A DNA stretch of 40,049 bases from Cellulomonas sp. (GTDB lineage: Bacteria > Actinomycetota > Actinomycetes > Actinomycetales > Cellulomonadaceae): assembly GCA_017882855.1 (NCBI GenBank), contig JADGOR010000007.1:1-40049 (forward strand), given 5' to 3'. Every line of letters starts with the position of its first letter. The stretch's first letter is position 1. The notes beneath the pieces are model-generated. The model was not told the origin of the DNA and did not search any database. It saw only the letters and a program-made list of their open reading frames with translations. Made by a program: the position numbers and the translations under genes. Below are positions 18,838-26,764 of the stretch, piece by piece.

Positions 18838-18955
18838 GGGTCCATGGTGGCGCGGGTGCGCCGTTCGCCGTGGGTCCATTGTCAGCCCGACGCGCGACGA
18901 AAGTCACACCGGAGCGGATCGACCCCGTGTGATGTCCGCGACAATGGGTCCATCG
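18838..18955. promoter_or_regulatory. Repeat-rich divergent promoter region of aceE and DUF3052
   Basis: The 264 bases between the two starts carry three direct copies of GGGTCCATnG (18838-18847, 18872-18881, 18946-18955). They also carry an inverted pair CCATTGTC/GACAATGG (18876-18883 and 18940-18947) and, within it, TCACAC/GTGTGA (18904-18909 and 18927-18932). The GACAAT of each outer arm resembles a -10 box, one for each direction. This suggests two divergent promoters with operators between. I do not recognise the regulator. Confidence 0.5.
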
Positions 18956-19054
18956 GGGGGCTTGCGGGGGTGCCGCACTCTGCGGTGGGCTAGCGTGATC
19001 GCACGGAGCCTTCCCGTCAGGGGGCGGGCACACCGAGGACAGGGAGATCTGAGG

Positions 19055-19471
19055 GTGGCAGCGAGTTCGGGCGCGGCCGGCACGGCTGACCGACTGGGCC
19101 TGGCGAACGGCTTGGTGTGCCAGGAGTTCGGCTACCGGGACGACGTCGACCAAGTGCTCCGTTCGGAGATCGAGGAGATCGTCGGGAGCGAGTTGGTCGA
19201 CGAGGAGTACGACGACGTCACCGATGTCGTCCTGATCTGGCACCGGAGCGATGACGACGACCTTGCCGACATCCTCGTCGATGCTCAGGTCGTTCTCGAC
19301 GACCACGGCGTCATCTGGGTCTTGACGCCCAAGGCGGGCCGAACCGGCCACGTCGAGCACAGCGTGATCGATGAGGCGGCGACGACCGCGGGCCTGCACG
19401 CCACGAGCACCATGTCGATCGCACCCGACTGGTCGGCAACCAGACTGGGGACGCGCGGCCGCGGCCGCTGA
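19055..19471 (+). CDS. DUF3052 family protein
   Basis: This 138-residue protein of the DUF3052 family is typical of actinobacteria, where it commonly sits between aceE and the peroxiredoxin gene ahpE, as in Mycobacterium tuberculosis. The fold looks alpha/beta, with conserved [16 protein letters not shown] at the start and the acidic stretch [19 protein letters not shown] in the middle. It has no export signal. The GTG at 19055 has purine-rich GGGAG about nine bases and GAGG directly upstream. Its function is not known to me. The next gene in line, ahpE, is broken here. Confidence 0.88.
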   Translation: MAASSGAAGTADRLGLANGLVCQEFGYRDDVDQVLRSEIEEIVGSELVDEEYDDVTDVVLIWHRSDDDDLADILVDAQVVLDDHGVIWVLTPKAGRTGHVEHSVIDEAATTAGLHATSTMSIAPDWSATRLGTRGRGR

Positions 19472-19482
19472 GTCCGATCTAG

Positions 19483-19688
19483 CTGACGGGAACCCCGATC
19501 GTTGTCGAACTGGGTTCGAGTGCTCCCGATTTCGCTCTTCCGGATACCCACGGGACGCCCGTGCACCTGGCAGACCTGGGTGGCAAGCCGGTCCTCTCGG
19601 TCGTCTTCCCGTTCGGTGGAGCGTCGTCAGCCCGCCGGGTCAGGCGCGCGACTTCGAGGGCTACCGCGCCGCGCTCGCCGCACTCTGA
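19483..19688 (+). pseudogene. ahpE: AhpE-type peroxiredoxin, deleted and frameshifted remnant
   Basis: The beginning and end of a peroxiredoxin are joined without the middle. Frame 1 from 19483 reads ...[15 protein letters not shown]... to SVVFPFG (19617). A different frame reads [20 protein letters not shown] to LAAL and TGA at 19686-19688. The frames meet at about 19608-19617 (cccgttcggt), which fits both ends. The catalytic cysteine segment that should follow FPF and roughly 85 residues are missing, compared with about 153 residues in AhpE. There is no ATG, GTG or TTG start at the expected place; a TAG precedes the homology. Location after DUF3052 matches intact ahpE in mycobacteria. No working peroxidase can be made. 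Confidence 0.85.
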
Positions 19689-19780
19689 TCGCGGCCCCGT
19701 CTGGCGGCGCCGTGGCCGGTCCCTATCCTCGCGGACGACGCCGGGACGGGTCGCCGGCCGCTAGGCTGGGCGACCGTCAC

Positions 19781-19854
19781 GGGCCTGTAGCTCAGTTGGT
19801 CAGAGCGCCGCGTTTACACCGCGGAGGTCGTCGGTTCGAGACCGGCCGGGCCCA
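19781..19854 (+). tRNA. tRNA-Val (anticodon UAC)
   Basis: The 74-base cloverleaf has acceptor GGGCCTG/CGGGCCC, D-arm GCTCAGTTGGTCAGAGC, anticodon stem CCGCG/CGCGG with loop TTTACAC (anticodon TAC), and T-arm GTCGG-TTCGAGA-CCGGC. The discriminator is A. CCA is not encoded; the gene is followed by CCG. Confidence 0.96.
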
Positions 19855-19864
19855 CCGTCGGACA

Positions 19865-19878
19865 CCCCAGTGGTGGGG
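19865..19878 (+). terminator. Short hairpin after tRNA-Val
   Basis: CCCCA and TGGGG pair around GTGG, ten bases after the tRNA, with a TTGCCGGTTT tract downstream. It is a weak candidate terminator. Confidence 0.35.
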
Positions 19879-19986
19879 CGTTGCCGGTTTCGGTCGACGC
19901 GGCGGCAAGATGGGTGAAATATCCCCCCAGGTCACCATGCGTCGAAGCGATCCGAGTAACGTCATCGGCGAGGGAGAGGTGCCCCG

Positions 19987-20484
19987 ATGCGCGCACTGGT
20001 GGTGTTCGAGTCGGTCGCGGGCAATACCCGCATCGTTGCCGAGGCGGTCGCGAACGCGATGGCTAAGCACGGACGGGTGGAGCTAGTCGAGGTTGCGCAT
20101 GCTCCGACGAAGATCCCGGCCGATCTAACGCTCCTTGTCGTCGGTGCCTCGACCCAGACCTTCACGCTCGGTCGCGGCAAGGACGCGCGTGACACCGCGG
20201 GCCAGTTCGGCCAGCGCGGTCGCACCCTCGCCGAATGGCTCGACATGCTGCACGTGCCGCTCGGCTACGCGGCGGCCGCTTTCGACACCCGGGTAAAGAA
20301 GGCGTTCTTGCCGGGCTCCGCGGCGAAGACCACCGAGAAGCGTCTCAGCAACGTCGGCTTCAAGATCGTCACCCCCGCCGAGGGATTCATCATCGGCGGG
20401 AACGGTGGGAGCCTCATTCCCGGCGAGCTCGAGCGGGCGACGCTGTGGGGCGGCCGGCTCGGCGCGGCATTCGCACGCCGCTAG
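19987..20484 (+). CDS. Flavodoxin-family protein
   Basis: This 165-residue protein has the flavodoxin fold. The N-terminal MRALVVFESVAGNTRIVAEA gives the phosphate-binding loop (ESVAGNT) for FMN. LLVVGASTQTFTLGR corresponds to the segment stacking on the flavin ring, and the C-terminal GFIIGGNGGSLIPGELERA completes the fold. It would carry electrons or act as a small oxidoreductase in the cytoplasm; the partner is unknown. The ATG at 19987 has a strong GGGAGAGG ribosome site, and TAACGT at 19957-19962 is a candidate -10 box. It precedes the Nif3-family gene by 87 bases in the same direction but that gene appears to have its own promoter. Confidence 0.88.
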   Translation: MRALVVFESVAGNTRIVAEAVANAMAKHGRVELVEVAHAPTKIPADLTLLVVGASTQTFTLGRGKDARDTAGQFGQRGRTLAEWLDMLHVPLGYAAAAFDTRVKKAFLPGSAAKTTEKRLSNVGFKIVTPAEGFIIGGNGGSLIPGELERATLWGGRLGAAFARR

Positions 20485-20521
20485 AACTGCGCTGGTCGGT
20501 TGGCCGGAGAGCGGCGGGCGG

Positions 20522-20527
20522 TAGCCT
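20522..20527 (+). promoter_or_regulatory. -10 box before the Nif3 leader ORF
   Basis: TAGCCT is followed by six bases (CGGGGC) and a GTG at 20534. This is the same geometry as the leaderless genes of the window, but the GTG opens a short ORF and not the Nif3 frame. Confidence 0.5.
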
Positions 20528-20533
20528 CGGGGC

Positions 20534-20575
20534 GTGAGCAGCACACCGGGACGAGCGCAGGCACGGAGCCGATGA
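20534..20575 (+). CDS. 13-codon leader ORF overlapping the Nif3-family start
   Basis: GTG at 20534 opens a 13-codon frame reading MSSTPGRAQARSR that stops with TGA at 20573-20575. That stop overlaps the ATG of the next gene (20572-20574) as ATGA, the classical arrangement for coupled translation. The GTG would be the 5' end of a leaderless mRNA given the TAGCCT box six bases before it. It could let ribosomes load without a Shine-Dalgarno sequence and re-initiate at the ATG. No function of the peptide is claimed. It may also be chance. Confidence 0.4.
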   Translation: MSSTPGRAQARSR

Positions 20576-21750
20576 GCGCGGCAGATCTGGCCCAGGTGAT
20601 CGACGCCCTCGAGCGCAGATACCCGCCGACGCTTGCCGAGTCGTGGGATGCGGTCGGGCTGGTGCTCGGCGATCCCGCGCAGACGGTGCGCAAGGTGCTG
20701 TTCGCCGTCGACCCGGTGGATTCCGTGGTCGACGAGGCGATCGAGTGGGGTGCCGACCTGCTCGTCACCCACCACCCCCTCTTCTTGCGGCCCGTCCACT
20801 CGATGGCTGCGACGACGTTCAAGGGACGCGTCGCCCACCGCCTCACCCGAGCCGGGATCGCGCTCCAGGTGGCACACACCAACGCGGACGCGGCGGCTGG
20901 CGGCGTCGCGGACGCCCTTGCGGAAGCAATCGGGCTGGTCGAGCTCGAGCCGCTGGTCCCCGCGCCGGCCGAGCCGCTCGACAAGCACGTCGTCTTCACG
21001 CCGGTGGACTCCGCCGATGCCCTGATCGACGCGATGGCCGCAGCCGGTGCGGGTGCCATCGGTGCATACACACGGTGCGCCTGGACGGCCACGGGACTTG
21101 GCACGTTCGTCGCTCGCCCCGGTGCGCAGCCGACGGTCGGGCAGAGTGGTGAGACCACCCAGGTGACCGAGGCTCGGGTGGAGATGGTGGCACCTCGCAG
21201 CGCCCGAAGTGCGGTCCTCACGGCGATGCGGCGTGCGCACCAGTACGAGGAGCCCGCCTTCGACGTGCTCGAGCTCGCGTCCTGGCCGGGCGGGACGGGC
21301 ATCGGGCGGGTCGGGCGACTGGCCGTTCCGGAGACGTTCGCCGTCTTCGGCCAACGCGTGGCCGACGCCGTGCCCGCCACCGTCCAAGGGGTCCGGTTGG
21401 CAGGCGACCTGGACGCCCAGGTGCAGCGGATTTCCGTCGTCGGCGGGTCCGGGGACTCGCTCTTCGACGCGGTGCGCGCCTCGGGCGCGGACGCCTACGT
21501 CACGGCCGATCTGCGTCATCATCCCGCGTCGGAGGCCCGCGAACGGGCCGCGCACGACGGTGCCGGACGGCCGTTCCTCGTCGATCTCGCGCACTTCGCG
21601 AGCGAGTGGCCGTGGCTGCGGCGGGCTGCCGCGACCCTCGTGGCGGATCTGCGCGCGGCCGGGGCTACGGTGGAGGTCCGCGTCAGCGTGCGCGTCACGG
21701 ATCCGTGGACGGCTCGCATCCCCAACCCCGACCAGCCCCGAAGGGACTGA
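20572..21750 (+). CDS. Nif3-like dinuclear metal center protein
   Basis: This 392-residue member of the Nif3/YbgI family (annotated in databases as GTP cyclohydrolase 1 type 2 homolog) forms a toroid with a two-metal site. The ligands are seen as DLLVTHHPLFL (about 62-72), VAHTNAD near 100-106 and, at the far end, LVDLAHFASEW. The middle insert of the long form is present. The physiological reaction of the family is not settled. The ATG at 20572 has GGAG only three bases away, so initiation may depend on the overlapping 13-codon leader ORF. It is followed after 7 bases by the zinc-ribbon gene, as in mycobacteria. Confidence 0.92.
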   Translation: MSAADLAQVIDALERRYPPTLAESWDAVGLVLGDPAQTVRKVLFAVDPVDSVVDEAIEWGADLLVTHHPLFLRPVHSMAATTFKGRVAHRLTRAGIALQVAHTNADAAAGGVADALAEAIGLVELEPLVPAPAEPLDKHVVFTPVDSADALIDAMAAAGAGAIGAYTRCAWTATGLGTFVARPGAQPTVGQSGETTQVTEARVEMVAPRSARSAVLTAMRRAHQYEEPAFDVLELASWPGGTGIGRVGRLAVPETFAVFGQRVADAVPATVQGVRLAGDLDAQVQRISVVGGSGDSLFDAVRASGADAYVTADLRHHPASEARERAAHDGAGRPFLVDLAHFASEWPWLRRAAATLVADLRAAGATVEVRVSVRVTDPWTARIPNPDQPRRD

Positions 21751-21757
21751 AGCCATC

Positions 21758-22501
21758 GTGACGACTGCACCGCCCGAGGACCAGCGCCGGTTGCTCGCGG
21801 TCCAGGCGCTCGACACCCGCACGGCACAGCTCGCCCACCGGCGGCGCACCCTCCCGGTGCTCGCACGGATCGACGAGCTCGCGGCGCGCCGGGCCGACAT
21901 CGATGCGGCCCTCGTGACGTCCCGGACAGCGGTCAGCGACTTGCGTCGCGAGGTGGCCAAGGCCGAGGCGGACGTCGAGCAGGTCCGGTCCCGGGAGGCT
22001 CGGGACCAAGGGCGCCTGGACTCCGGACGTGAGTCGCCGAAGGATCTGCAGGCGCTGACGAGCGAGCTCACCGCGCTCGCCCGTCGGCGTTCGGATCTCG
22101 AGGATGTCGAGCTCGAGGTGATGGAGCGGCTCGAAGCGCACGAGAGCGCGCTCGCCGAGCTCACCCGGGCGAGCGACGTACTGTCGGCGCAGGAGCGGGC
22201 CGCGACCGAGGAGCGCGAGAGCGAGGTTGCCCTCGTCGACGCCGAAGCGGCGGAAGTCGCGGACAAGCGAGTTGCGGCGGCCGCGGGGCTCGACTCGGAG
22301 CTGGTGGCGCTCTACGAGAAGGTGCGCGCTCAGTCCGGCGGGTTGGGTGCCGCAGCGTTGCACGCCGGTCGCTGCGAGGGCTGCCGGATGGAGGTCAACC
22401 CGAAGGAGCTCGGCGCAATTCGCGGCGCCGCACCTGAGCAGGTGGTCCGGTGCGAGGAGTGCGGCCGGATCCTGGTCCGCCTCGCGGACTCCGGGTTGTG
22501 A
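21758..22501 (+). CDS. Coiled-coil zinc-ribbon protein
   Basis: This 247-residue protein consists of a long helical coiled coil (about residues 15-190, heptad-like, rich in Glu, Arg and Ala) followed by a C-terminal zinc ribbon with cysteine pairs in GRCEGCRM and VRCEECGRI. It belongs to the actinobacterial family usually found between the Nif3-like gene and the RNase H/phosphatase gene. Binding of nucleic acid or a protein partner is likely but not shown. The GTG at 21758 lies 7 bases after the Nif3 stop. The gene is followed after 13 bases by the next one, so the three genes are one operon. Confidence 0.9.
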   Translation: MTTAPPEDQRRLLAVQALDTRTAQLAHRRRTLPVLARIDELAARRADIDAALVTSRTAVSDLRREVAKAEADVEQVRSREARDQGRLDSGRESPKDLQALTSELTALARRRSDLEDVELEVMERLEAHESALAELTRASDVLSAQERAATEERESEVALVDAEAAEVADKRVAAAAGLDSELVALYEKVRAQSGGLGAAALHAGRCEGCRMEVNPKELGAIRGAAPEQVVRCEECGRILVRLADSGL

Positions 22502-22514
22502 CCGGCGGGTCACG

Positions 22515-23705
22515 ATGAGCGAGCGACGGCTCGTGGTTGAGACGGATGGCGGATCGCGGGGCAATCCTGGGCCGACGGGTTACGGCGCGCTCGTTCGCGA
22601 CCCAACAACCGGCGCCGTGCTGGCCGAGCGGGCTGGGTACCTGGGCGTGGTCTCGAACACCGTGGCCGAGTACACCGGGCTGATCGAGGGACTTCGTGCG
22701 GCCGTCGAGATCGATCCCGGGGCGCGCATCGACGTCCGGGCTGACTCCAAGCTCGTCGTCGAGCAGATGTCAGGTCGCTGGCAGGTCAAGAACGAGGACA
22801 TGCGTCGGCTCGCCGCGCAGGCGCGAGTCGTCCACCCACCCGGTCAGGTGACCTACACCTGGGTGCCGCGCTCCGCGAACGCCGCGGCCGACGCTCTCGC
22901 GAACGAGGCGATGGACACCCGGCAGACCATCGCGCGCGACCTGGTCGCCACGGCGCCCGGGTCAGCGGCGCGGATGGGCACTCCGCCCGGGTCTATCCCG
23001 CCACGTGCTGCGAGCACTCTCGCCGACCTGGCGCCGCGTCCGTCTGGCGCGCCGTCGCGATTCGACGACGCAGCCTCCGTCACCGTGGTGCTGGTCCGCC
23101 ACGGTGAGACACCACTGACCGTGTTGCGGGCCTACTCCGGATCGTCCGTGCCGGGACCGGGCCTGACCGGCGCGGGCCAGGCGGAGGCGGCTGCGGCCGC
23201 CGCGGTCGTCGTGCGAATCGGCCACGACCTGTGGCCGGATCTGGCGGTGCCGACCGTCCTGATCGCGTCACCGATGGTGCGCACTCAGGAGACGGCGCGC
23301 GTCCTCGGTGAGCGATTGGGTCTGGTCGCCGGCACGGACGCTAGGTTCGCCGAGTGCGACTTCGGCCGTTGGGAGGGCCTGACGCGCGCGGAGATCGAGG
23401 CGCAGGACGGTTCGCTGCTCCGGACTTGGCACCTCGACCCGACGGTTCGCACGCCGGGTGGCGAGTCGGTGGCCGACGTCGACGCGCGGGTCCGCGCAGT
23501 TCTCGACGACCTCACCCGGACGCACCTGGGCGCGACGGTGGTCGTCGCGACCCACACCGTCGTCGTGCGTGCCGCGGTCGGGATGACGCTCGGCGCCGGT
23601 CTGCTCGGTTCGATGCAGGTGCGCGTCCCACCGGGCTCTATCACCATCATCCGTCGCTGGCCCGATGACGCGGAGCTCGTCGTCTCGGGCTACCCGGTGA
23701 TCTGA
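22515..23705 (+). CDS. Bifunctional RNase H / histidine acid phosphatase
   Basis: This 396-residue fusion has an N-terminal RNase HI domain (about 1-135) with the acidic residues Asp11 (ETDGGSRGNPG), Glu52 (NTVAEYTG), Asp77 (RADSKLV) and Asp126. A Pro/Ala-rich linker (about 140-185) leads to a histidine phosphatase domain. That domain has LVRHGET with the phosphorylated His196 and a second histidine in VVVATHTVVVRAA. The RNase part cuts RNA in RNA/DNA hybrids; the phosphatase part resembles CobC alpha-ribazole phosphatase. The same fusion is known from M. tuberculosis (Rv2228c). It is the last gene of the Nif3/zinc-ribbon operon and is followed by rnpB. Confidence 0.94.
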   Translation: MSERRLVVETDGGSRGNPGPTGYGALVRDPTTGAVLAERAGYLGVVSNTVAEYTGLIEGLRAAVEIDPGARIDVRADSKLVVEQMSGRWQVKNEDMRRLAAQARVVHPPGQVTYTWVPRSANAAADALANEAMDTRQTIARDLVATAPGSAARMGTPPGSIPPRAASTLADLAPRPSGAPSRFDDAASVTVVLVRHGETPLTVLRAYSGSSVPGPGLTGAGQAEAAAAAAVVVRIGHDLWPDLAVPTVLIASPMVRTQETARVLGERLGLVAGTDARFAECDFGRWEGLTRAEIEAQDGSLLRTWHLDPTVRTPGGESVADVDARVRAVLDDLTRTHLGATVVVATHTVVVRAAVGMTLGAGLLGSMQVRVPPGSITIIRRWPDDAELVVSGYPVI

Positions 23706-23757
23706 AGCCGCGACCCTTTCCGCCGGTCCCGGCAGCGCACGCCCCGGTTCGTCCCCG

Positions 23758-23763
23758 TAGACT
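23758..23763 (+). promoter_or_regulatory. -10 box of rnpB
   Basis: TAGACT ends seven bases before the expected 5' end of the RNase P RNA (23771). Because that 5' end is set by base pairing with the 3' end of the RNA, it calibrates the -10 to +1 distance used for the leaderless genes. No clear -35 box is visible. Confidence 0.7.
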
Positions 23764-23770
23764 TGCCGGA

Positions 23771-24155
<385 letters not shown>

Positions 24156-24183
24156 CCCACCGTGCGCGCCGTGCGCGCCGCGG

Positions 24184-24585
24184 TCAGATCTCGGACGCGT
24201 CGGGTTCCGTCGCGGCCTCGCGCAAGAGGCAGAACTCGTTGCCCTCGGGGTCGGCGAGCACGACCCAGGGCACCTCGGTGCCTTGTCCGACGTCGACCGG
24301 CCGGGCCCCGATCGCGAGCAGCCGCGCCAGCTCGGTCTCCTGATCGGAGCCGTGGGGCGGCCGAACGTCGAGGTGCAGCCGGTTCTTCACCGACTTGGCC
24401 TCGGGGACGCGTAGAAAGAGCAGGTTGGTCGCCGATCCGTCCGGGGGCGCAATCCCGACCTCGTCGTCGGCGGCGTCCGCCTGAGGATCCTCGACGATCT
24501 GCCAACCGAGCGCCTCGGCCCACCACGAGGCGAGCTTGCGCGGCTCGGCGCAGTCAACTGCGAGATTGCTGATCACCAGTCCCAT
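24184..24585 (-). CDS. VOC-superfamily (glyoxalase-like) protein
   Basis: This 133-residue protein has the vicinal-oxygen-chelate fold with two beta-alpha-beta-beta-beta units. The signatures are NLAVDCAEPRKLASWWAEALGW at the start, LHLDVRP in the middle and VVLADPEGNEFCLL at the end. Such proteins include glyoxalases, resistance proteins and many of unknown substrate; the metal ligands of true glyoxalase I are not all evident, so I give no reaction. The ATG at 24585 lies inside the end of a small upstream ORF, so translation may be coupled; TACCGT six bases before it may also serve as a -10 box. It is the last gene of the map-ppgK series. Confidence 0.88.
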   Translation of the reverse strand: MGLVISNLAVDCAEPRKLASWWAEALGWQIVEDPQADAADDEVGIAPPDGSATNLLFLRVPEAKSVKNRLHLDVRPPHGSDQETELARLLAIGARPVDVGQGTEVPWVVLADPEGNEFCLLREAATEPDASEI

Positions 24586-24719
24586 ACCGGGACGGTACCG
24601 TCGCACGCCGACGCCGGCCTGGGGCGCCAGTACAGCCAACCTCGGGCCTCGGCCGCGAGCGCGAGCCGGTCCGCCGCGGCGAGCACCGCCGCGACGACCG
24701 GTAACCACCGCCAGCCCAT
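24573..24719 (-). CDS. Possible 48-residue membrane protein
   Basis: The ATG at 24719 opens a 48-codon frame that begins MGWRWLPVVAAVLAAADRLA and continues ALAAEARGWLYWRPRP. A hydrophobic helix followed by E-x-R-G-W-x-Y-W-R resembles small actinobacterial membrane proteins of the DUF6191 type. It starts 15 bases after the ppgK stop and its end overlaps the VOC start by 13 bases, which fits an operon gene. It has no strong ribosome site, so chance cannot be excluded. Confidence 0.5.
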   Translation of the reverse strand: MGWRWLPVVAAVLAAADRLALAAEARGWLYWRPRPASACDGTVPVWDW

Positions 24720-24734
24720 CTCGTGCGGCCGTCC

Positions 24735-25526
24735 TCAGCCGAGCGAGCGGGCGCCCTTGCCGGCCCGGGCGGCGAGGGCCGCGGCGCCAACGATCCCGGC
24801 GTTGTTGAACAGACCGGCCGGCACGATCGGGGTGCGCAACCGCAGCAGCGGGAGGTAGTTGTCGTGCTTCTTGCTGACCCCGCCGCCGATGACGATCAGG
24901 TCGGGCCAGATCAGGTCCTCGAGGGTGCGGAAGTACCTCTGCAGATGCTTGGCCCATTCCGCCCAGGACATACTGTGCCGCTCCCGCGCCGCGTCCGAGG
25001 CGCGTTCCTCGGCGTCCTTGCCGTCGATCTGGAGATGCCCGAACTCCGTGTTCGGCACGAGCACGCCGTCGACGATCAGGCCCGAACCGATCCCGGTGCC
25101 GAGCGTGATGAGCAGCACGGTCCCCCGGACACCGCGCGCGGCACCGTAGAGCACCTCGGCGTAGCCCGCGGCGTCGGCGTCGTTCACCGCGAAGACGGAG
25201 CGACCGGTGTGCTTTCCGATGAGCGCGGAGACGTCGGTGCCGATCCACGACTCGTCGACGTTCGCGGCGGTCTTGGCGACCCCGTGCACGATCGGCGCGG
25301 GGAAGGTCACACCGATCGGCAGGTTTCGAGGCAGGTCGAAGCTGTCCACCAGCTCGGCGACGGCCTTGGCGACCGCCTTGGGTGTGGAGGGGTCGGGGGT
25401 GGGGACGCGGACGCGTTCGGCGCTCAGCTCCCCGATGATCAGATCCACGGGTGCGCCCTTGATCCCCGATCCGCCGATGTCGATCCCGAATGCTCCGGTG
25501 GGCTGTCCTGCGTGGTTGGCCTTCAT
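24735..25526 (-). CDS. ppgK: Polyphosphate glucokinase
   Basis: This 263-residue ROK-family enzyme phosphorylates glucose with inorganic polyphosphate (and often ATP), feeding glycolysis in the cytoplasm. The phosphate-binding motif [13 protein letters not shown] is at about 12-24. The glucose-binding region [25 protein letters not shown] follows, and [12 protein letters not shown] is near 218. Length matches the family. The ATG at 25526 overlaps the map stop by four bases (ATGA), so the two genes are co-translated. The small ORF and VOC gene follow. The alpha-glucosidase at the start of the window could supply the free glucose it uses, but the genes are far apart. Confidence 0.95.
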   Translation of the reverse strand: MKANHAGQPTGAFGIDIGGSGIKGAPVDLIIGELSAERVRVPTPDPSTPKAVAKAVAELVDSFDLPRNLPIGVTFPAPIVHGVAKTAANVDESWIGTDVSALIGKHTGRSVFAVNDADAAGYAEVLYGAARGVRGTVLLITLGTGIGSGLIVDGVLVPNTEFGHLQIDGKDAEERASDAARERHSMSWAEWAKHLQRYFRTLEDLIWPDLIVIGGGVSKKHDNYLPLLRLRTPIVPAGLFNNAGIVGAAALAARAGKGARSLG

Positions 25527-26413
25527 GGCAGTGTCAGTATCTCCGCTCCATGCTCGGTGACGAGGAGGGTGTGCTCGAACTGGGCCGTCAGATTCCGGTC
25601 CGCGGTGACCACGGTCCACCCGTCGTCCCACACCTCCCATGTCTCGGTGCCCAGAGTGAGCATCGGCTCGATGGTGAAGACCATCCCGGTCCTGATCACG
25701 GTGTCGTAGTCCGGGGCCGCGTCGTAGTGCGGGATGACCAGGCCGGAGTGGAACGCTTCACCGACGCCGTGACCCGTGTAGTCGCGCACCACGCCGTAAC
25801 CGAACCGCTTCGCGTAGCTCTCGATCACGCGGCCGATGACGTTGACCGCGCGACCGGGCTGCACGGCCTTGATCCCCCGGGCCAGGGCCTCGCGGGTGCG
25901 CTCGATCAGCAGGGCGGCGGCATCGTCGACCTGACCGACCGCGAAGGTCGCATTGGTGTCCCCGTGCACGCCGTCGAGGAAGGCGGTGATGTCGACGTTC
26001 ACGATGTCGCCGTCGAGGAGCACGGTCGAGTCCGGGATGCCGTGGCAGATGACCTCGTTGACAGAGGTGCAGAGCGACTTGGGGAAGGCGGGGGCGCGCC
26101 CCTGGCCCGGGTACCCGAGAGTCGATGGGTAGGCTCCGCGCTCGACCAAGAACTCGTGCCCGACCCGGTCCAGCTCATCGGTCGTGACGCCGGGCGCGAC
26201 CGCTCGTCCGACCTCCGCGAGAGCCTGTGCGGCGAGCCGAGCCGCAGTCCGGACGCGGCCGATCGTCTCGGCGTTCTTGACCTCGCTGCCGGTGAACGGG
26301 GTCGCGCGAGCCTTGCCCACGTACTCCGGCCGGGGAATCGAGCTGGGGACCGGTCGGATCGGACCTATCGTGCCCGGAACCAGGGTCCCGATCGGGGCTC
26401 GCGAGCTCGGCAT
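25523..26413 (-). CDS. map: Methionine aminopeptidase, type I
   Basis: This 296-residue enzyme removes the initial methionine after deformylation. The five metal ligands are present: Asp141, Asp152, His215 ([10 protein letters not shown]), Glu249 (FTIEP) and Glu280 (QFEHT), with His124 in the substrate site. The N-terminal 40 residues carry the Pro-rich extension ([11 protein letters not shown]) of the actinobacterial type Ic enzymes. The ATG at 26413 is chosen because TAGACT lies seven bases upstream (leaderless) and the product has the family length. It heads the map-ppgK operon and is divergent from the small gene at 26466. Confidence 0.95.
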   Translation of the reverse strand: MPSSRAPIGTLVPGTIGPIRPVPSSIPRPEYVGKARATPFTGSEVKNAETIGRVRTAARLAAQALAEVGRAVAPGVTTDELDRVGHEFLVERGAYPSTLGYPGQGRAPAFPKSLCTSVNEVICHGIPDSTVLLDGDIVNVDITAFLDGVHGDTNATFAVGQVDDAAALLIERTREALARGIKAVQPGRAVNVIGRVIESYAKRFGYGVVRDYTGHGVGEAFHSGLVIPHYDAAPDYDTVIRTGMVFTIEPMLTLGTETWEVWDDGWTVVTADRNLTAQFEHTLLVTEHGAEILTLP

Positions 26414-26420
26414 ACCTGCC

Positions 26421-26426
26421 AGTCTA
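26421..26426 (-). promoter_or_regulatory. -10 box of map (leaderless)
   Basis: TAGACT is followed by seven bases (GGCAGGT) and the ATG at 26413. Confidence 0.55.
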
Positions 26427-26465
26427 CGTATCAGCAGGCCGCTACCGGGAATACGGGAGGAAGCC

Positions 26466-26738
26466 ATGGCGAGCAACGACGCCGTCCGCGGCGAGTTCTA
26501 CTTCAACGTCGCCACCGGAGAGGTGGAAGAGGGAAAGGTCAGTACCTGGGTCGATCGGATGGGTCCCTACCCGACCCGCGAGGAGGCAGCGCACGCGCTC
26601 GAGAAGGCCGACGCGCGCACCACCGGGTGGGACGGCGACGACGAGGCGTGGTCGCCGGACCAGGACGAGTGGAAGCGCACCGAGGAGGCTCGCCGACGGG
26701 CGCAGGACGTTCAGCGGCGATCGGAGTCCGCGGACTGA
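26466..26738 (+). CDS. Small conserved protein, SPOR-like
   Basis: This 90-residue acidic protein resembles the short actinobacterial proteins annotated as SPOR-domain-like, with the pattern [14 protein letters not shown], then [19 protein letters not shown] and a charged tail ending in [13 protein letters not shown]. No signal or membrane segment is present, so peptidoglycan binding is doubtful and the function is open. The ATG at 26466 has a strong GGGAGGAAG ribosome site. It is divergent from map and ends 26 bases before the convergent panB stop. Confidence 0.85.
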   Translation: MASNDAVRGEFYFNVATGEVEEGKVSTWVDRMGPYPTREEAAHALEKADARTTGWDGDDEAWSPDQDEWKRTEEARRRAQDVQRRSESAD

Positions 26739-26764
26739 CGTGAGTTGCGCTCCGGCCAGCGCGC

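Noticed and set aside
18904-18932. A CRP/GlxR-type site from TCACAC and GTGTGA in the aceE promoter
   Set aside because: CRP sites have TGTGA first and TCACA second with about six bases between; here the order is reversed and the spacing is 17 bases.
16805-19054. A plus-strand frame of over 700 codons opposite aceE, running into DUF3052
   Set aside because: It is the shadow of aceE in GC-rich DNA; only the end from 19055 matches a family.
20125-22266. A 713-codon minus-strand frame opposite the flavodoxin, Nif3 and zinc-ribbon genes
   Set aside because: Ser/Arg-rich shadow frame; the plus-strand genes have clear motifs and ribosome or operon signals.
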